From Pezicula radicicola (lineage: Eukaryota > Ascomycota > Leotiomycetes > Helotiales > Dermateaceae), in the NCBI GenBank assembly GCA_003008705.1, contig PDUO01000012.1:758870-822869 (forward strand): a stretch of 64,000 nucleotides of DNA, given 5' to 3'. Position numbers and translations under genes: made by a program. The notes beneath the pieces were generated by a model. That model did no database searches, was not told the DNA's origin, and saw only the letters and a list, made by a program, of their open reading frames with translations. Numbering within the stretch: the stretch's first letter is position 1; each line of letters begins with the position of its first letter. Shown here in pieces: positions 1 through 11,039 of the stretch.

Positions 1-272
1 CGGGCAACAACTTACGTGCCAACTTGTTTCGTATTGTCAACATTTCTCGTAGTGTTAGGACAAACAAAATCAAATCTTCAGTCAGGATGAAGTGATTAGG
101 CGTTAACTAATCCAAATGTATAGGTGATATTGACAAAGGACTTCTTTGGTTAGGTAGACTTCCGGATTATACAAGTCGAGAAACCTGGTGGATTCACGCT
201 GTCTCTCTTTAGGCATAGCTATGAGTAACTTTCGAATTTCCTCGTTTTCTTGTGTAGCGAAAATGTCACTGT

Positions 273-295
273 GGTATGGTATGGTATGGTATGGT
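273..295. repeat. GGTAT pentanucleotide repeat
   Basis: Four tandem GGTAT units followed by a partial unit. The reverse-complement motif (ATACC) recurs as a three-copy run near 62734-62750 at the other end of the window. Confidence 0.9.
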
Positions 296-353
296 CAATT
301 GTAGTAGTGTCTTAGATGGTGTTATAAGATGCTAGAACTGATTATTTTTCTAG

Positions 354-533
354 TCGCTCAGATAATTGCAGTCGCTCCAATTAACTTGGTCGCTCATATC
401 ATCTTAGTCGCTCATATCATCTTAGTCGCTCATATCATCTTAGTCGCTCATATCATCTTAGTCGCTCATATCATCTTAGTCGCTCAAGCTATCTTAGTCG
501 CTTATATTTCTCTAGTCCTTCATAGTATTTTTC
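354..533 (+). repeat. 18-bp tandem array, about ten units
   Basis: The unit is TCGCTCATATCATCTTAG. TCGCTC-type unit starts fall at 354, 372, 390, 408, 426, 444, 462, 480 and 498, with a decayed unit at 516. The five copies from 390 to 479 are identical and the flanks are progressively degenerate. Further decayed units appear at 627 and 663, exactly 36 bp apart. Because 18 is a multiple of three and the unit lacks a stop in one frame, the array yields a spurious frame repeating LVAHII. Confidence 0.93.
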
Positions 534-1035
534 AGGTTATCCTCCCATATAATATCCAGGAGAGGGTTTTCAAATCGACCGACCTACAGTTTTATAGGAA
601 GATGCCAGAACGGGTTGTTATTCTAATCGCTCATATTATTCCAGTTCCTTAGATCATTTCATTCGCTCAAATTTTCTACCTCGTGAACCTCGTTTCTCAC
701 ACTTTTTAATGCTTACACTACACCTAATAATAGAGTTGACAGCACGAAACGTCCTGACAACATCGCTGATCTAGCCTTAAGATAAGAGAGATTCTGTTAA
801 GAGAATTTAAGAAACCAAGTAAAGGAAAACTCTGGTGGTGATAAAGTCGGTTGAAGTGCTGTTTCGAATGAAAGGTGTGTTAGTGGAAGGAGTTTGGTGG
901 CAGCATAGGAGAGTTTAGCACTAAAACTTGGAAACCCTTGCCGTGGCTGAAAGGCTCATTGGTGGCGCTTGTAATAGTGAGAGGAGAAATTAGAAGACTA
1001 GTATTAATATACGAAGGGAAACCTAGGGATACTTT

Positions 1036-1082
1036 AAGCGACTGGGATAATGTGAGCGACCAATATGGTTTGAGCGACTAGC
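1036..1082 (-). repeat. Inverted copies of the 18-bp repeat
   Basis: The core AGCGAC, the reverse complement of the GTCGCT core of the array at 354-533, occurs at 1037, 1055 and 1073. The 18-bp spacing is therefore kept in opposite orientation. Between cores the bases are diverged. Confidence 0.7.
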
Positions 1083-2133
1083 TTGTAGTTAAGATTAGTA
1101 GCTTGACCTCCTAGTATTTCCATAAAGTGCAGGAAGTAAGAGAAAATTTTGGTGCTGTGCCTAAGGATCTATTACAGTTAGAGGCGGTATCGGCTGTGCA
1201 AGTACATAGGTTCCTTATAAGGGATTAAGCGAACACCTTTGAACTTTTGAACAATACAATAGTCTTACATAGGTTAGGTACACAACAAATACAGTATACA
1301 AACAATAACTTGTGGCTGCCAGAGCGTGAACCTGGTTCTATTTAGCCTACGTCTTATTGAAAATTTTATCCTTTGGCTACTTCAATAATCTAAGAAGTTA
1401 GGTTTATCAGAAGTTGAAAACATAATACGATTCCCGAACAATCCGAAAAGGAGGAGCTGCTAAGAAGTTTGGGATTGCTCTGGATGTTGATTTTGTCCTC
1501 GTGGTCAGTGAAGTTGGAGTGATCCCAATGTTGAAAGCTCGGCTCTCATCTTGATACTGGTGAAATAATTTATCAGTGGCCTAATGATGTTCTCCTATCT
1601 TTGAGTTGCTAAGCCCCTTTTTGGGCGTCCTTTCTCAAGATATGACGAGTATCTCTGAAAGGCTTTTCTCGGTCGTGCGGGTTCATACTTATCATTCTTG
1701 ATCATTCGTTGAGTGCGCTTCCGCTCAAGCTCAATCTTGAAACTAGCTTTGGGGCTTGTGATCAGAGGCCCGTTGTCTGAGATCACAGTATGTCAGCGGC
1801 AAGTAGATTGGAGATTGATCGGTTTATTTGGACTACGCAGTATGATAGCCCTCAATATGCTTTCTTTGTGAAGTTGCGATCCATTCGTATGTAAACGCCT
1901 CCCATGTCATGCCCCATAAATTTTTACACAGCAGGTGCTTATCTACCCTCATATTCCCAACATGGCATTATCCCCACTCGCCGTATCATACACAATTCCC
2001 CCAATTGCTGCTCTGAGCTTCATCTTACAGCTCTTATTCTCTAGTCTCGTCGTGCGGTTGTAGGTTGTGATTTACAAACTATGGCCACAACAATTAGAAA
2101 CGAATTTGGACTATGTCTTAGGCAGAAGATAGC

Positions 2134-2463
2134 TTACGGTGGCAATAAAAGTTCACTCCACGAACTTGAGAAGAAAGCGACTGCGAGCTGTTGGGCGAAA
2201 GGTCAGCATAACATTCAATGACTTCCTCCACGGCCTTAGCTGTCACAGTTTTCTCCCAGCGCCGCGGCATAGCTCCTCAATAGACCAGGTATTTGGGATA
2301 GAAGAGGGCGGTATAGGCTTACCCCAAATATTCCAACACTGCGTACGACACTGGCGTTCTCTGATGATGTGATGGAACTGTAGACTTGCGAAACGTAACC
2401 CTTTGGCGCTGGACGACGAGGATCCGCCTTCTGGACAACGACACGCTGCTGCTTGGGAGCCAT
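2134..2463 (-). CDS. tom6: Tom6, small subunit of the mitochondrial outer-membrane translocase
   Basis: Two exons on the minus strand, 2463-2323 and 2187-2134, joined across a 135-nt GTAAGC...CAG intron, encode 64 residues. The N-terminal half is basic and cytosolic (MAPKQQRVVVQK). It is followed by the family core ITSSENASVVRS at about residues 31-42 and then one hydrophobic tail helix that reads GIFG-LAVAFFSSSWSELLLPP. That C-terminus (FFSSSW-ELLLPP) is the hallmark of fungal Tom6. Tom6 is a tail-anchored outer-membrane protein that stabilises the TOM complex between Tom40 and Tom22 during preprotein import. Without splicing the frame runs on for 28 unrelated residues, so the last 17 residues come only from the second exon of 54 nt. 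It is transcribed divergently from the gene at 2725. Confidence 0.88.
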
Positions 2464-2724
2464 GATTGAGGATTCGGTTTTGGGATTGTGGGAGGGATGG
2501 GTTGTTGTACTGATGGGTCGTGGTTGAACAGATGATACCGTAAGGTTGAAGCTCTAGCTAGCCCAGAAATTTTACATGACGCTTTAGGAAAGCTACGGTC
2601 TAATCACGTGATTGCACTAGCCACAAGCCACATCCTCTTTGTAACTCGATTACTCCTCCTACATCTTCATTGTCTTCAAATTTTCAAAACAAATCAACTC
2701 AAAAGTCTGATCTTACATCTTAAG

Positions 2725-3569
2725 ATGGTTGACCCGCCAATTGAATCTGGTGGGTTTCTACCACCGTCACTTCCATCTCCAGCGCCAAGCCATGCCTCGA
2801 GCAGCAACTTATCTTGCCTCCCTCATCCACGCTCGCGTCCCTTGCGGGCCGGGTCGTCAAAGGAAGAAGCAGCTCGACGATACGTAGAGGCTAAATTGCT
2901 AAATATTGCAAGAAGATACGCCAAAAAGCATCAACCCCCAGAGCCAGAGGACGTGCACGGATATCAAAACATGAGTGAAGTATGCAAGGATCTGAATGAG
3001 GTGGTCGACGTCTTATGGCTCTCTGGAACATGTAAGTGGTTCCTTATCAGCCTGGAAGGTCATCTGCTGATGTCGGAGCAGCTAGCCTACAAATACCGTC
3101 TCTACTAAATGTTGCATTGTCTATGAATACTTATCTCTCAGCTTTCGCACCCTCGCCAATTTCAACTTTCGCCTTACTGAGAAAATTAGACCATGCCTTC
3201 GCTAGCCTATTGAAGGGCGAAGATGTCGACACAGGAGAAATACTGCCAGGGTTTGAGACTGACAAAAGAGCCGGTATGAGCAAAACTGACATGGTGAGAT
3301 TAAAGAGTCTGGTAGAGGCTACCAGGGTGCAGATCGTTGAAATTATGAGTAACGGCGATGACTTTGAAGAAGAATCAAACAGCCAGGCCCCCATTGCAGA
3401 CGATTCTGGTATAGAGACAGATGGGGCTATGAGCATTGATGTAGAAAGTGCCTGGGACGAAGGAGATGACGGACACAACATGGATGTGGCGAGGGTATAT
3501 GCTGGAACGATTATGCAATTAGGGACGTTACTAAGTAGTGACACTAGCTATGATCCAGCAGCCAGTTGA
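2725..3569 (+). CDS. Conserved fungal protein of unknown function
   Basis: Two exons, 2725-3031 and 3082-3569, with a 50-nt GTAAGT...CAG intron, give 264 residues. The first about 45 residues are Pro/Ser-rich and look disordered. A helical central part follows (ARRYVEAKLLNIARRYAKKH and EVCKDLNEVVDVLWLSGT). After the intron comes SLQIPSLLNVALSMNTYL, then LLRKLDHAFASLLKGED and an acidic C-terminal tail. The helical pattern around residues 50-200 resembles a conserved single-copy Pezizomycotina protein. I cannot assign a function, and any label borrowed from automatic annotation would be a guess. The start is placed at the first ATG of the protein-like part; the frame is open upstream to 2608. 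Its 5' side faces tom6, so a shared 261-bp promoter is likely. Confidence 0.72.
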
Positions 3570-4614
3570 GATCGAGACTTGTCATCTATGGGACCAACAT
3601 AAGAGCGGCTGTTGGCAGTTCAATCTGCAAATAACGCCCCGGGAAGATCCCTTGGACTCTCGGAGTCACATTGGTATTCTAGCTTGAATGCTGCACAAGA
3701 GCCGCAAGCCAATTCAATGTCTGATAATTGCTTGTGCGGTTTGGACGGCTACAAAACTCCTCGTATTAGCGAGCCAAGGCCAGAAAGTTGTGGATGGACA
3801 GGTATCAATATATGGCAGCTCAAAGAAAAGCCTTGATGCACCACAATCTACTCTTTAATTTTTCTTCCACTATGTGTGTCTTCAGTGAAATTTCTACCAG
3901 CAGCGACTTCGCGTCCATAGGTAACTAATAGAATGCTTCCAAGGTAGGAGTTTCCAACAATAAACGACTTATTCAAACAAGTTGGCTACTATGCTGCTAT
4001 GTGACTATTACTTAGACTCTTAGATCTGGTCACGTAGCAGTGCCTCTATCGTTGGCCCATACCTATCTATTCTAGTTGCAAATCAACCTCGAGTATCTTG
4101 TACGCCTTTAGTCACCTCAAAATGCAAAAAGAGAACAACAGAAATAAATATCGACGAGGTTTGTTTGTATTGACAAGTGGCCCTATAAAAGCTACTACTA
4201 TGACATGATTCTGCTTTTGCTCTTTCGTGTTTGCCAAGCTTCAGCTCATAAAAGAGTGTTGCCACATGTCAAACCCTGCAACTATTTCTATTTTACGTCT
4301 CCACAACCTATCCTCCATCTCTCTCCATCGACATAGCAACAACCACCAAAGCAACCTGTGCGTTCCATTCTGTATCATTTTCCTCCCCGGAGTTTCTGAC
4401 CCCTCGAGCAGATGCTTGCCAAAGGACCGAAACTGTGTCTCTGGGCGGGCTGATGATCTACATAACTGTAAGGTATTTGTCGAAACATCGACGAGATTCT
4501 GTTTGTCGGTCGACAGTGCAGCAGTAGTAAGTAGCTGTCTGTATATCCGGACCAAACCGGTCAATGATCAGGATAGAGTCTGTGTCCTACAGAATCGGAC
4601 AGAACAGATATCGA
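3570..4614. other. Intergenic interval between two convergent genes
   Basis: This is 3' flank for both the gene at 2725-3569 (+) and upf1 (-). Short frames occur (for example 3612-3836 and 4227-4655 plus, 4241-4564 minus), but none shows a recognisable domain or a convincing splice structure. I see nothing else in it. Confidence 0.5.
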
Positions 4615-7600
4615 TCAATCATAGCCTCCCCCAACTTGGCTCGCAAATGCAGTAGAAACACTTCTCTCGTCGTCCTCCAAACGGCGACCACTGAGCAAAG
4701 AACTACTACCGAAAACGCTTCCAGCGTCACCAGTCTTGTAGTCGGATATCTTACCGCCAGACTCCACGTAGCGCTTGAGGCGGTCAGATTGGTTGTAACT
4801 GGTTGGCTTCTGATTTTCACCCAATCCGGCTCCTAAACTCACACCACCCTGTCCGATGCCTTTGCCATCAATGACACTACTAGTTGTATCAGTGAGCTCG
4901 CTAGCTGCGATGGACTCTCCGGCAATGCTTTCTGCTGGACGGCCTCTGCCCTTCTGGCCATTACGACCACGAGGATCTAAGCCAGGCCAAGTTTCCGGGG
5001 TAAAGTTGGAGAACATCTGGGGATACGCAGAACCGAGGCCAACCCCACCAAGGGCAGAAGAATGGACGGAGGAGACATCATCAGGGATGTATCCACCTCC
5101 CATAATAGAACCAGCATCACTGTACTCCTGATGAACTTTGCCATTCATGCCAGTTCGGCCATTTGGATGATAATTAGTCATTTGGTAGCGTTGAGGTCCA
5201 CGCCACGTCGTCTTTGGGCGGCTGAATTGCAATAGTGACTCCTGAAGATGAGAAAGGGGGCCTTCGACCAAGCACTGGCGCTCCTTGAAATGGAGTAATA
5301 GGTGGTGCCAAAGCGGGTGCTTAGATAGAACCTTGGGGTTTCCAAGAATGACCAGACCGTATTTCGCACGTGTTAACGCAACGTTGAGACGTCTAGGATC
5401 GCTCAAGAAACCAATGCCTTGGTGGTCATTAGATCTAACGCAGGAAAGAACAATGAAATCCTTTTCACGACCTTGGAATGCATCAACCGAAGCTACCTCG
5501 ATCTCCTTGTAGTTCTCTTTCTTGAAAGTACCCGTGTTTTGCATAGAGCTGACGACGTAACTACGCTGACCTTCATAGGGTGTGATGACGCCAATATCTC
5601 CAGGTTGAACTCCTGCCTTGAAGAAGCGTGTAACGATCTTCTCGACATTTGAAGCTTCCGTTCGGTTGAGGTATGAAGTACCTGAGGCAGATATTTCTTC
5701 GTTGCCAAGATTAGACCAGAACATCATGGGTGTATCTGTAATTGGCCATGGGAAGTCCACATCTCGGCGAAGACGTTGTTGCATCGTGACACCATTTTGG
5801 AGTGAGCCGTCGTAAAACATGTTCGAAGGAAATTCGGAAAGGCATGGGTGCATACGATACTGCACATTCAGTCGAATAGGAGCCTGCCCAAGGTGGACAA
5901 GACGCTCAAAAAGAGACTGATTGAGACCAGCCTTGGCAGCTTTCTTGTTCATGATAACTGGACCCAATTGCTGATGATCTCCTACCAAAACAACTTGTTT
6001 GCAACCCAAAACTAATGGGATCATACACTCTGGCTCAGCTGACTGTGTAGACTCGTCGATGAGTACAGTACGGAACTTCATCTTGGCCAATCGAGGGTCA
6101 CCTGCACCAACACAGGTGCAGCAGATAACATCTGCATTGCTCAGAATCTCGCGCTCTGCAGCTCGAGTCAGTGTCTTGAACTTCTTCTCATCTTGGCTGG
6201 ACAGTTCCCCGAGTTCCCCCTTCAATTGCGACAATTTGGTTAACTCGAGATTGCTATCATTCATTCGAACTTGCTCATGAAGAGATAGGAATTGGACGGC
6301 AGACTCGACATCTTCGCGAGACTTAGCAGTGAGACGCACAACCTTCAGACCAGTTCGGTGAACACGTTCGCAGAGCTGGTCCACGGCAACGTTGGATGGC
6401 GCACAGACAAGGACCTGACCACCGTTGACCTTAGCCAAATGATAAATGAGGGTAGCTGATGTCACTGTCTTGCCGGTTCCAGGAGGACCTTGAATCAGGC
6501 TGAGTGGCTTTTGCAAAACGCTTTTGACGGCATTAATTTGACTGCTGTTCAATTCCGGAAGACCAGGAACGCTGAATTTCTTGGGCATTGATATCTTCAT
6601 AGGGGCTGCTGCAACCTCGTGGCCAAGGAGCTTATGGAAGATGTACCCGGAAACACTCATCTCGTCAACGGCAAAGGTCTTCATTGCGAATTGCATACGA
6701 TCATATGAGGTTGCCTTCCAGACATAGTCGGCGGAGAAGTTGTGAGTACACTCTGTAGGCACAGATTTGTCACTTCCAACTTTTCGCAACTCAATAGTGA
6801 CTTCGTCGGACTGGTTGTTCGGAATCTTGACCACATATCCAACACCTTCCCAGACCGGACGTAACTCGCCCTTGTATTTCAGACGCATCTCATCTCCAAC
6901 AGCAAGTTTGACATCACCAAGCTCGATTTTAGGAAGAACAAAGCTCGCAAGGTGCTTGTTGTTAAGACCATAATCCCAACGAATTACTAAACCATCCTCG
7001 GCTTGTGCTTCTTTGAGTTTGCGATCATAGTCTGCTTCAATTTTAACCAATGGACCAAACACGTTCTGGTACTGATATGCGTCGTCATACTTCAGGAGAA
7101 CAGGCGCAGGCTCGTCATCAATTCCAGCCGCCTTTTCTAGATCAGAAATTGTGGCATTCGCATTGTCTTTCCACATTTCCTCCAACTTTGCAATCATGGG
7201 TGGAGTCAGATGTCTTGCTCGGAGTTGCTCGGCATCTGTGGGTACGGAAACAAGCCATGGGAGGAATGATCTGTCTTCAATGAGAGGTTGCCAGCGCGAG
7301 ATATCCCAGCTCATATCCTTCGAGGACGGAGTAGAAGCGCACGGCTGACGGCACAAAAGGACCACAACAGTGTCCGATTTGGCCGGGATGAATCCAAGTA
7401 GAAAGACATTTTTTGTACCGCAGTTGTAGCATTCCAAGACTGTGTCTCCGAGAGTAGATAGAGGATGAAGCTGAACTTCCTTGTGTCTCGCGCGTACTAG
7501 ATGGTTGACAATGTGGGAAGAGGTAGCGTTTCCACGAGCACTACAGAACCACTTGCTACATCCCAAGCACTTGACAACACAGCTGGGAGAATGAATACCA

Positions 7601-7976
7601 CAATAACTATTGAGACGTTAGCTTAGCTGTCCGGTCAATACCTTTCTAGATACACAGCTACGTACGCGCAGGCGTGTGATGGAAGCTCTTTCTCGTCATC
7701 GACACCTCTGAGGCCCAAAGTCTTCATGCCGTCCAGACCAGTTGACATGCTCACCATGCTCTCAGCATCATCATCGTCAAAGGCCTCCGTCTCATTATCA
7801 TCGTCGTCGTCGCGACGCCTCGGAGGACCCAGACCTCCTCGACCTCCATATCCACCATATAGAGAACTCAAACTCTCTTCTGTATCGATATTTGACAAGT
7901 CATCGGCGCCTGCATTGATCGCAGCAGCGGAGTCCGAAATAAGGTGGTTTCCTACATGGGTGAAGGCGCCCTCCAT
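4615..7976 (-). CDS. upf1: Upf1/Nam7, RNA helicase of nonsense-mediated mRNA decay
   Basis: Two exons, 7976-7666 and 7606-4615, joined by a 59-nt intron (GTACGT...TAG), encode 1100 residues, the usual size for fungal Upf1. The junction restores HACAYCGIH, the first ligands of the Cys/His-rich CH domain (about residues 98-250), which binds Upf2. The N-terminus is acidic with a run of five Asp. The superfamily 1 helicase core has Walker A GPPGTGKT near residue 475, the Walker B variant IDEST near 618, VGDHQQLGP, and a late SF1 motif [10 protein letters not shown]. The C-terminal about 170 residues are Gly/Ser-rich with several Ser-Gln pairs, as in the phosphorylated tail of other Upf1 proteins. 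The enzyme is an ATP-dependent 5'-3' helicase acting in the cytoplasm on transcripts with premature stops. It diverges from imp4. Many frames on the opposite strand are shadows. Confidence 0.97.
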
Positions 7977-8698
7977 AGCGGCCTGTTTTGCTTGAATTCT
8001 GCCACACAGAAACGATCAGCCCTGACAGACGATAGATCAAGGACGCGCCTTTCAGTTCCCTTGCTATGGCGTTGCCAGTTGCAGGCGGGGTGGTGGGGTG
8101 AGAATAGGTGGTGACTGACTTTGAGGTTTTCTAGATAGCCTTGTGGCGCAGAGGGAAAGGGATTGTCACAAACGTTTGCAGGCTGCTCAAATCATTCTGT
8201 GATTCTTGACCACCAGGAGTTTCGCGCAAAGTGTTTTGCCTTGGGGACGTTTGCAAGAAGTCTGGGGAAATTTAGTTTTGTAAGGGCGAATGAATTGCAT
8301 CCGAAGACAAAGCTCGTCCGCGCTGGTGGCGGACTGTCGATCAAAAGCGGCACGCCAAAACAACTAGGCAAGGTACAAAAAACCACCTCTAGCACTTAAC
8401 AAATTATTATATAGTAGCACCTAGGAGAACGGGTGCTAGAAGATTCGCTATGAGTCACTAGGTGGAAGATGGTGAAAGGATACCTAGTCATCATTGTAGC
8501 TCATTAAGTGTTGCTTAGGCCAACTCGGTTCATAACTAAGTTGGAACTTGATGCCGGATCAAGGTCTGTCAAAACCTACGGCCTTGGGATGCCGCTTTAC
8601 TGATTGTCGCAAACTCAGCCAAACCACGCTAAGAAATTTATCAGTTACCAAACTTTCTTTCCGACAGCGACCTCCCATTAACCTCAACAACCACAAGG
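7977..8698. other. Divergent promoter region of upf1 and imp4
   Basis: 722 bp between two divergent start codons. An open frame exists on each strand around 8163-8399, but neither looks like a protein. Stretches rich in CT/AT just before 8699 fit an imp4 leader. No specific regulatory site can be asserted. Confidence 0.5.
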
Positions 8699-9650
8699 AT
8701 GATTGTAAGTTGGTTATTCAAAAATAAATCCAGATATTTATGGCTAACCCCATTGTCAGCGTAAACAAGCCCGCCAAAGGCGCGATTACCTCTACCGCCG
8801 CGCACTTACTTTACGAGACGCAGATATCGCAGACAAACGAGCAAAGCTGAGAGCATCACTTGCGTCAGGCAAGCCTTTAGATCCAGCAATTGCAAATGAC
8901 AAAAAGTTACGAGAGGATTATAAATACGATGAATCACGGCCAGACCTTACCGCAAACGAGGAGCTTGATCTGGACGACGAATACGTAATGCTCTCTGGTA
9001 TTGTCGATCCTAGAGTACTAGTTACAACATCAAGAGACCCTTCTTCGCGCCTTGGTTCATTTGCAAAGGAGATTAGGTTGTTGTTGCCAACATCGATTCG
9101 GCTCAATCGAGGAAATACTGTGCTACCAAATCTCGTTCAGTCTGCACAGGCATCGGGTCTTTCAGATATTGTCCTCCTGCACGAACATCGAGGTACCCCG
9201 ACCGCCATGACTTTATCGCATTTCCCTCATGGCCCAACCATCTCATTCTCATTACACAACGTTGTCCTCCGACATGACATTCCAAATAGCTCGCGCGGCA
9301 CTGTCAGCGAATCCTACCCACATCTCATCTTTGAGGGCTTCACCTCTCGATTAGGCCTTCGGATAGTAAGGATTTTGAAGCACATATTCCCTCCCAGAGA
9401 AGCTATTACAAACAAGACGAAGCTTGGAAGTAGAGTGGTTACCTTCAAAAACATTGAGGACAGCATCGAAGTACGTCACCATGTCTTTGTAAAGACAGGA
9501 TACCAGAGTGTCGAATTGGCCGAGGTCGGCCCTAGGATGACGATGAGGTGCTTTGAGATTAGAGGAGGAACATTGGAGAATAAAGATGGCGATGTCGAGT
9601 GGCGCTTGAACCAGTATACCAGGACCAGCAAGAAGAAGGATTACCTGTAA
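8699..9650 (+). CDS. imp4: Imp4, Brix-domain protein of the U3 snoRNP
   Basis: Two exons, 8699-8704 and 8760-9650, joined by a 55-nt intron (GTAAGT...CAG), encode 298 residues. The first exon is only six bases, ATG ATT. Splicing gives MIRKQARQRRDYLYRRAL, matching the start of Imp4 proteins (short basic N-terminal helix). The Brix domain follows at about residues 80-275, with VLVTTSRDPSSRL, LPTSIRLNRG, HEHRGTP, FPHGPT, LIFEGFTSRLG, VTFKNIEDSIEVRHH and a C-terminal RCFEIRGGT. Imp4 works in the nucleolus with Imp3 and Mpp10. It helps pair U3 snoRNA with the pre-rRNA and is needed for early cleavages giving 18S rRNA. No other ATG upstream is in frame with the second exon, so the micro-exon decides the start. 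Confidence 0.95.
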
Positions 9651-11039
9651 AGAGAAAGCCTCAGTTGTTTGCTTGTTTAGCGTGGCGTTGGGGATTGCAT
9701 GGCATACCAAGGATGGTTATCAAAATGGGTGTATGTTGTGCTAGCTAAACTACCGAAGTTAGTCTTGTTTTATTTATTCAATGAATCTGGATGATAGCCT
9801 ACAGATTTACAAGAGTGGCTCAACGGCCGACATTATCGGTAACTCTACAGCCGGACATCTGTGATAAGTTGCATCCAACCTTCAACAGCTCTCATGAACC
9901 ACGGATACACCCAAATGGCAGCCACTACTTGGTATGCCTCAGCCATGATTGCTGAGAGAATGGAATGATGCATGTCTTTCAATTTTGAGTTACTCGTCAA
10001 ACGCGATGTAGAGGAGTTCACTCTACGCAACAGTTGACAACCAGTCCTATGAATTGGAGATACATTTTGCTTGCTCTTATATGCAACCATCTTTGTTTGG
10101 CACTCTGAGCTAGGTATGATTCTGACCATGTAAGTCTCAGTCAATGCATAGGTATTCAGACTTACAAACAACATACCTATCTTCCCTTCCAAGTCCAAGC
10201 AGCAATCGAAACCATTTCCGGTCTCTAGCCAACCTCCTCCAAAGGTCTCGAATGCTCTCTTTGACGCCCAGAATGCCGAAGCCTAAACTAGTAGCCTTCT
10301 ACCGTATTGCAATTGCGAATGCGATATCATCATGTGATGATTAACCCCTCCATGTTGGCGAGCGTCGTCTGATCTTCAGGCACAAAAATTTGCATCGTCT
10401 GAAGCTCATCCATCGTCATAGCCATATTTCTGCAGGGGATAGGACAACCTTATCCAGATACCGTGAAGGCAACATTTGAATTCCTCTCTGACAGGTTTCT
10501 CGCATGAGGTAAAAATGGAAACACTGGTGGCTCAGCACCAAGAACATGCGTCTTGGGGGCGTCGGATAGCGGGACTGCTCATGAGAGGGCAGGCAGGGCT
10601 CACCTCAGCCTTGCTGATCGCCAGTGACCTTTGTGTGTGCTTGCTTACTGTACATACTCCTTCCTGATGTTCCGTATCCTATCCCGTTTGGGTACGTCCG
10701 CAAGGTAACAGCAACCCGGAGTACTTAACCCCGACCTAATCCTCTTGTCCTCTTGTTCAAAGTTCAAAATTCAATCAAAGATCATCAATTGCTCCATCTG
10801 ATACGAATCCATAATCTTGCAGCTTTCCCCGCTTGTTTCGACATTATTGCATCCAGGCAGAAGATTGTTCTACTTCCTCGGTCTCGGGCGCATTCCCATC
10901 CATCTGATTTTCAGCCTGCCTTTGCGCTAGGGATAATCGTGACGGCATTTTGACCAACCTCATTTTAACATACAAAACAACTACCTATATTCGCCTCATT
11001 CTCCCATAGCATTGATCAAGCATCGATTGCGAGGCCAAC
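9651..11039. other. Intergenic region between imp4 and sso1
   Basis: 1.4 kb upstream of sso1. Short frames (9845-10198 minus, 10144-10344 and 10476-10667 plus) lack any recognisable domain. The part from about 10740 is rich in CT and AT and probably includes the sso1 leader. I see nothing else in it. Confidence 0.5.

Larger units (their letters stand above)
1..2133. other. Gene-poor left end with short tandem repeats
   Basis: I see no gene that I can support here. The only open frames are a repeat-encoded frame at 329-652 and a short minus-strand frame at 1595-1786 with no recognisable family. The interval contains a GGTAT pentanucleotide run, an 18-bp tandem array and an inverted 18-bp-period tract, listed separately. 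Base composition is AT-rich and stop codons are frequent in all frames. Confidence 0.6.

Noticed and set aside
354..533. CRISPR-like appearance of regularly spaced repeats
   Set aside because: Units are contiguous with no unique spacers and the genome is eukaryotic.
329..652. 107-codon frame repeating LVAHII
   Set aside because: It is produced by the 18-bp tandem array, whose length is a multiple of three; no protein character outside the repeat.
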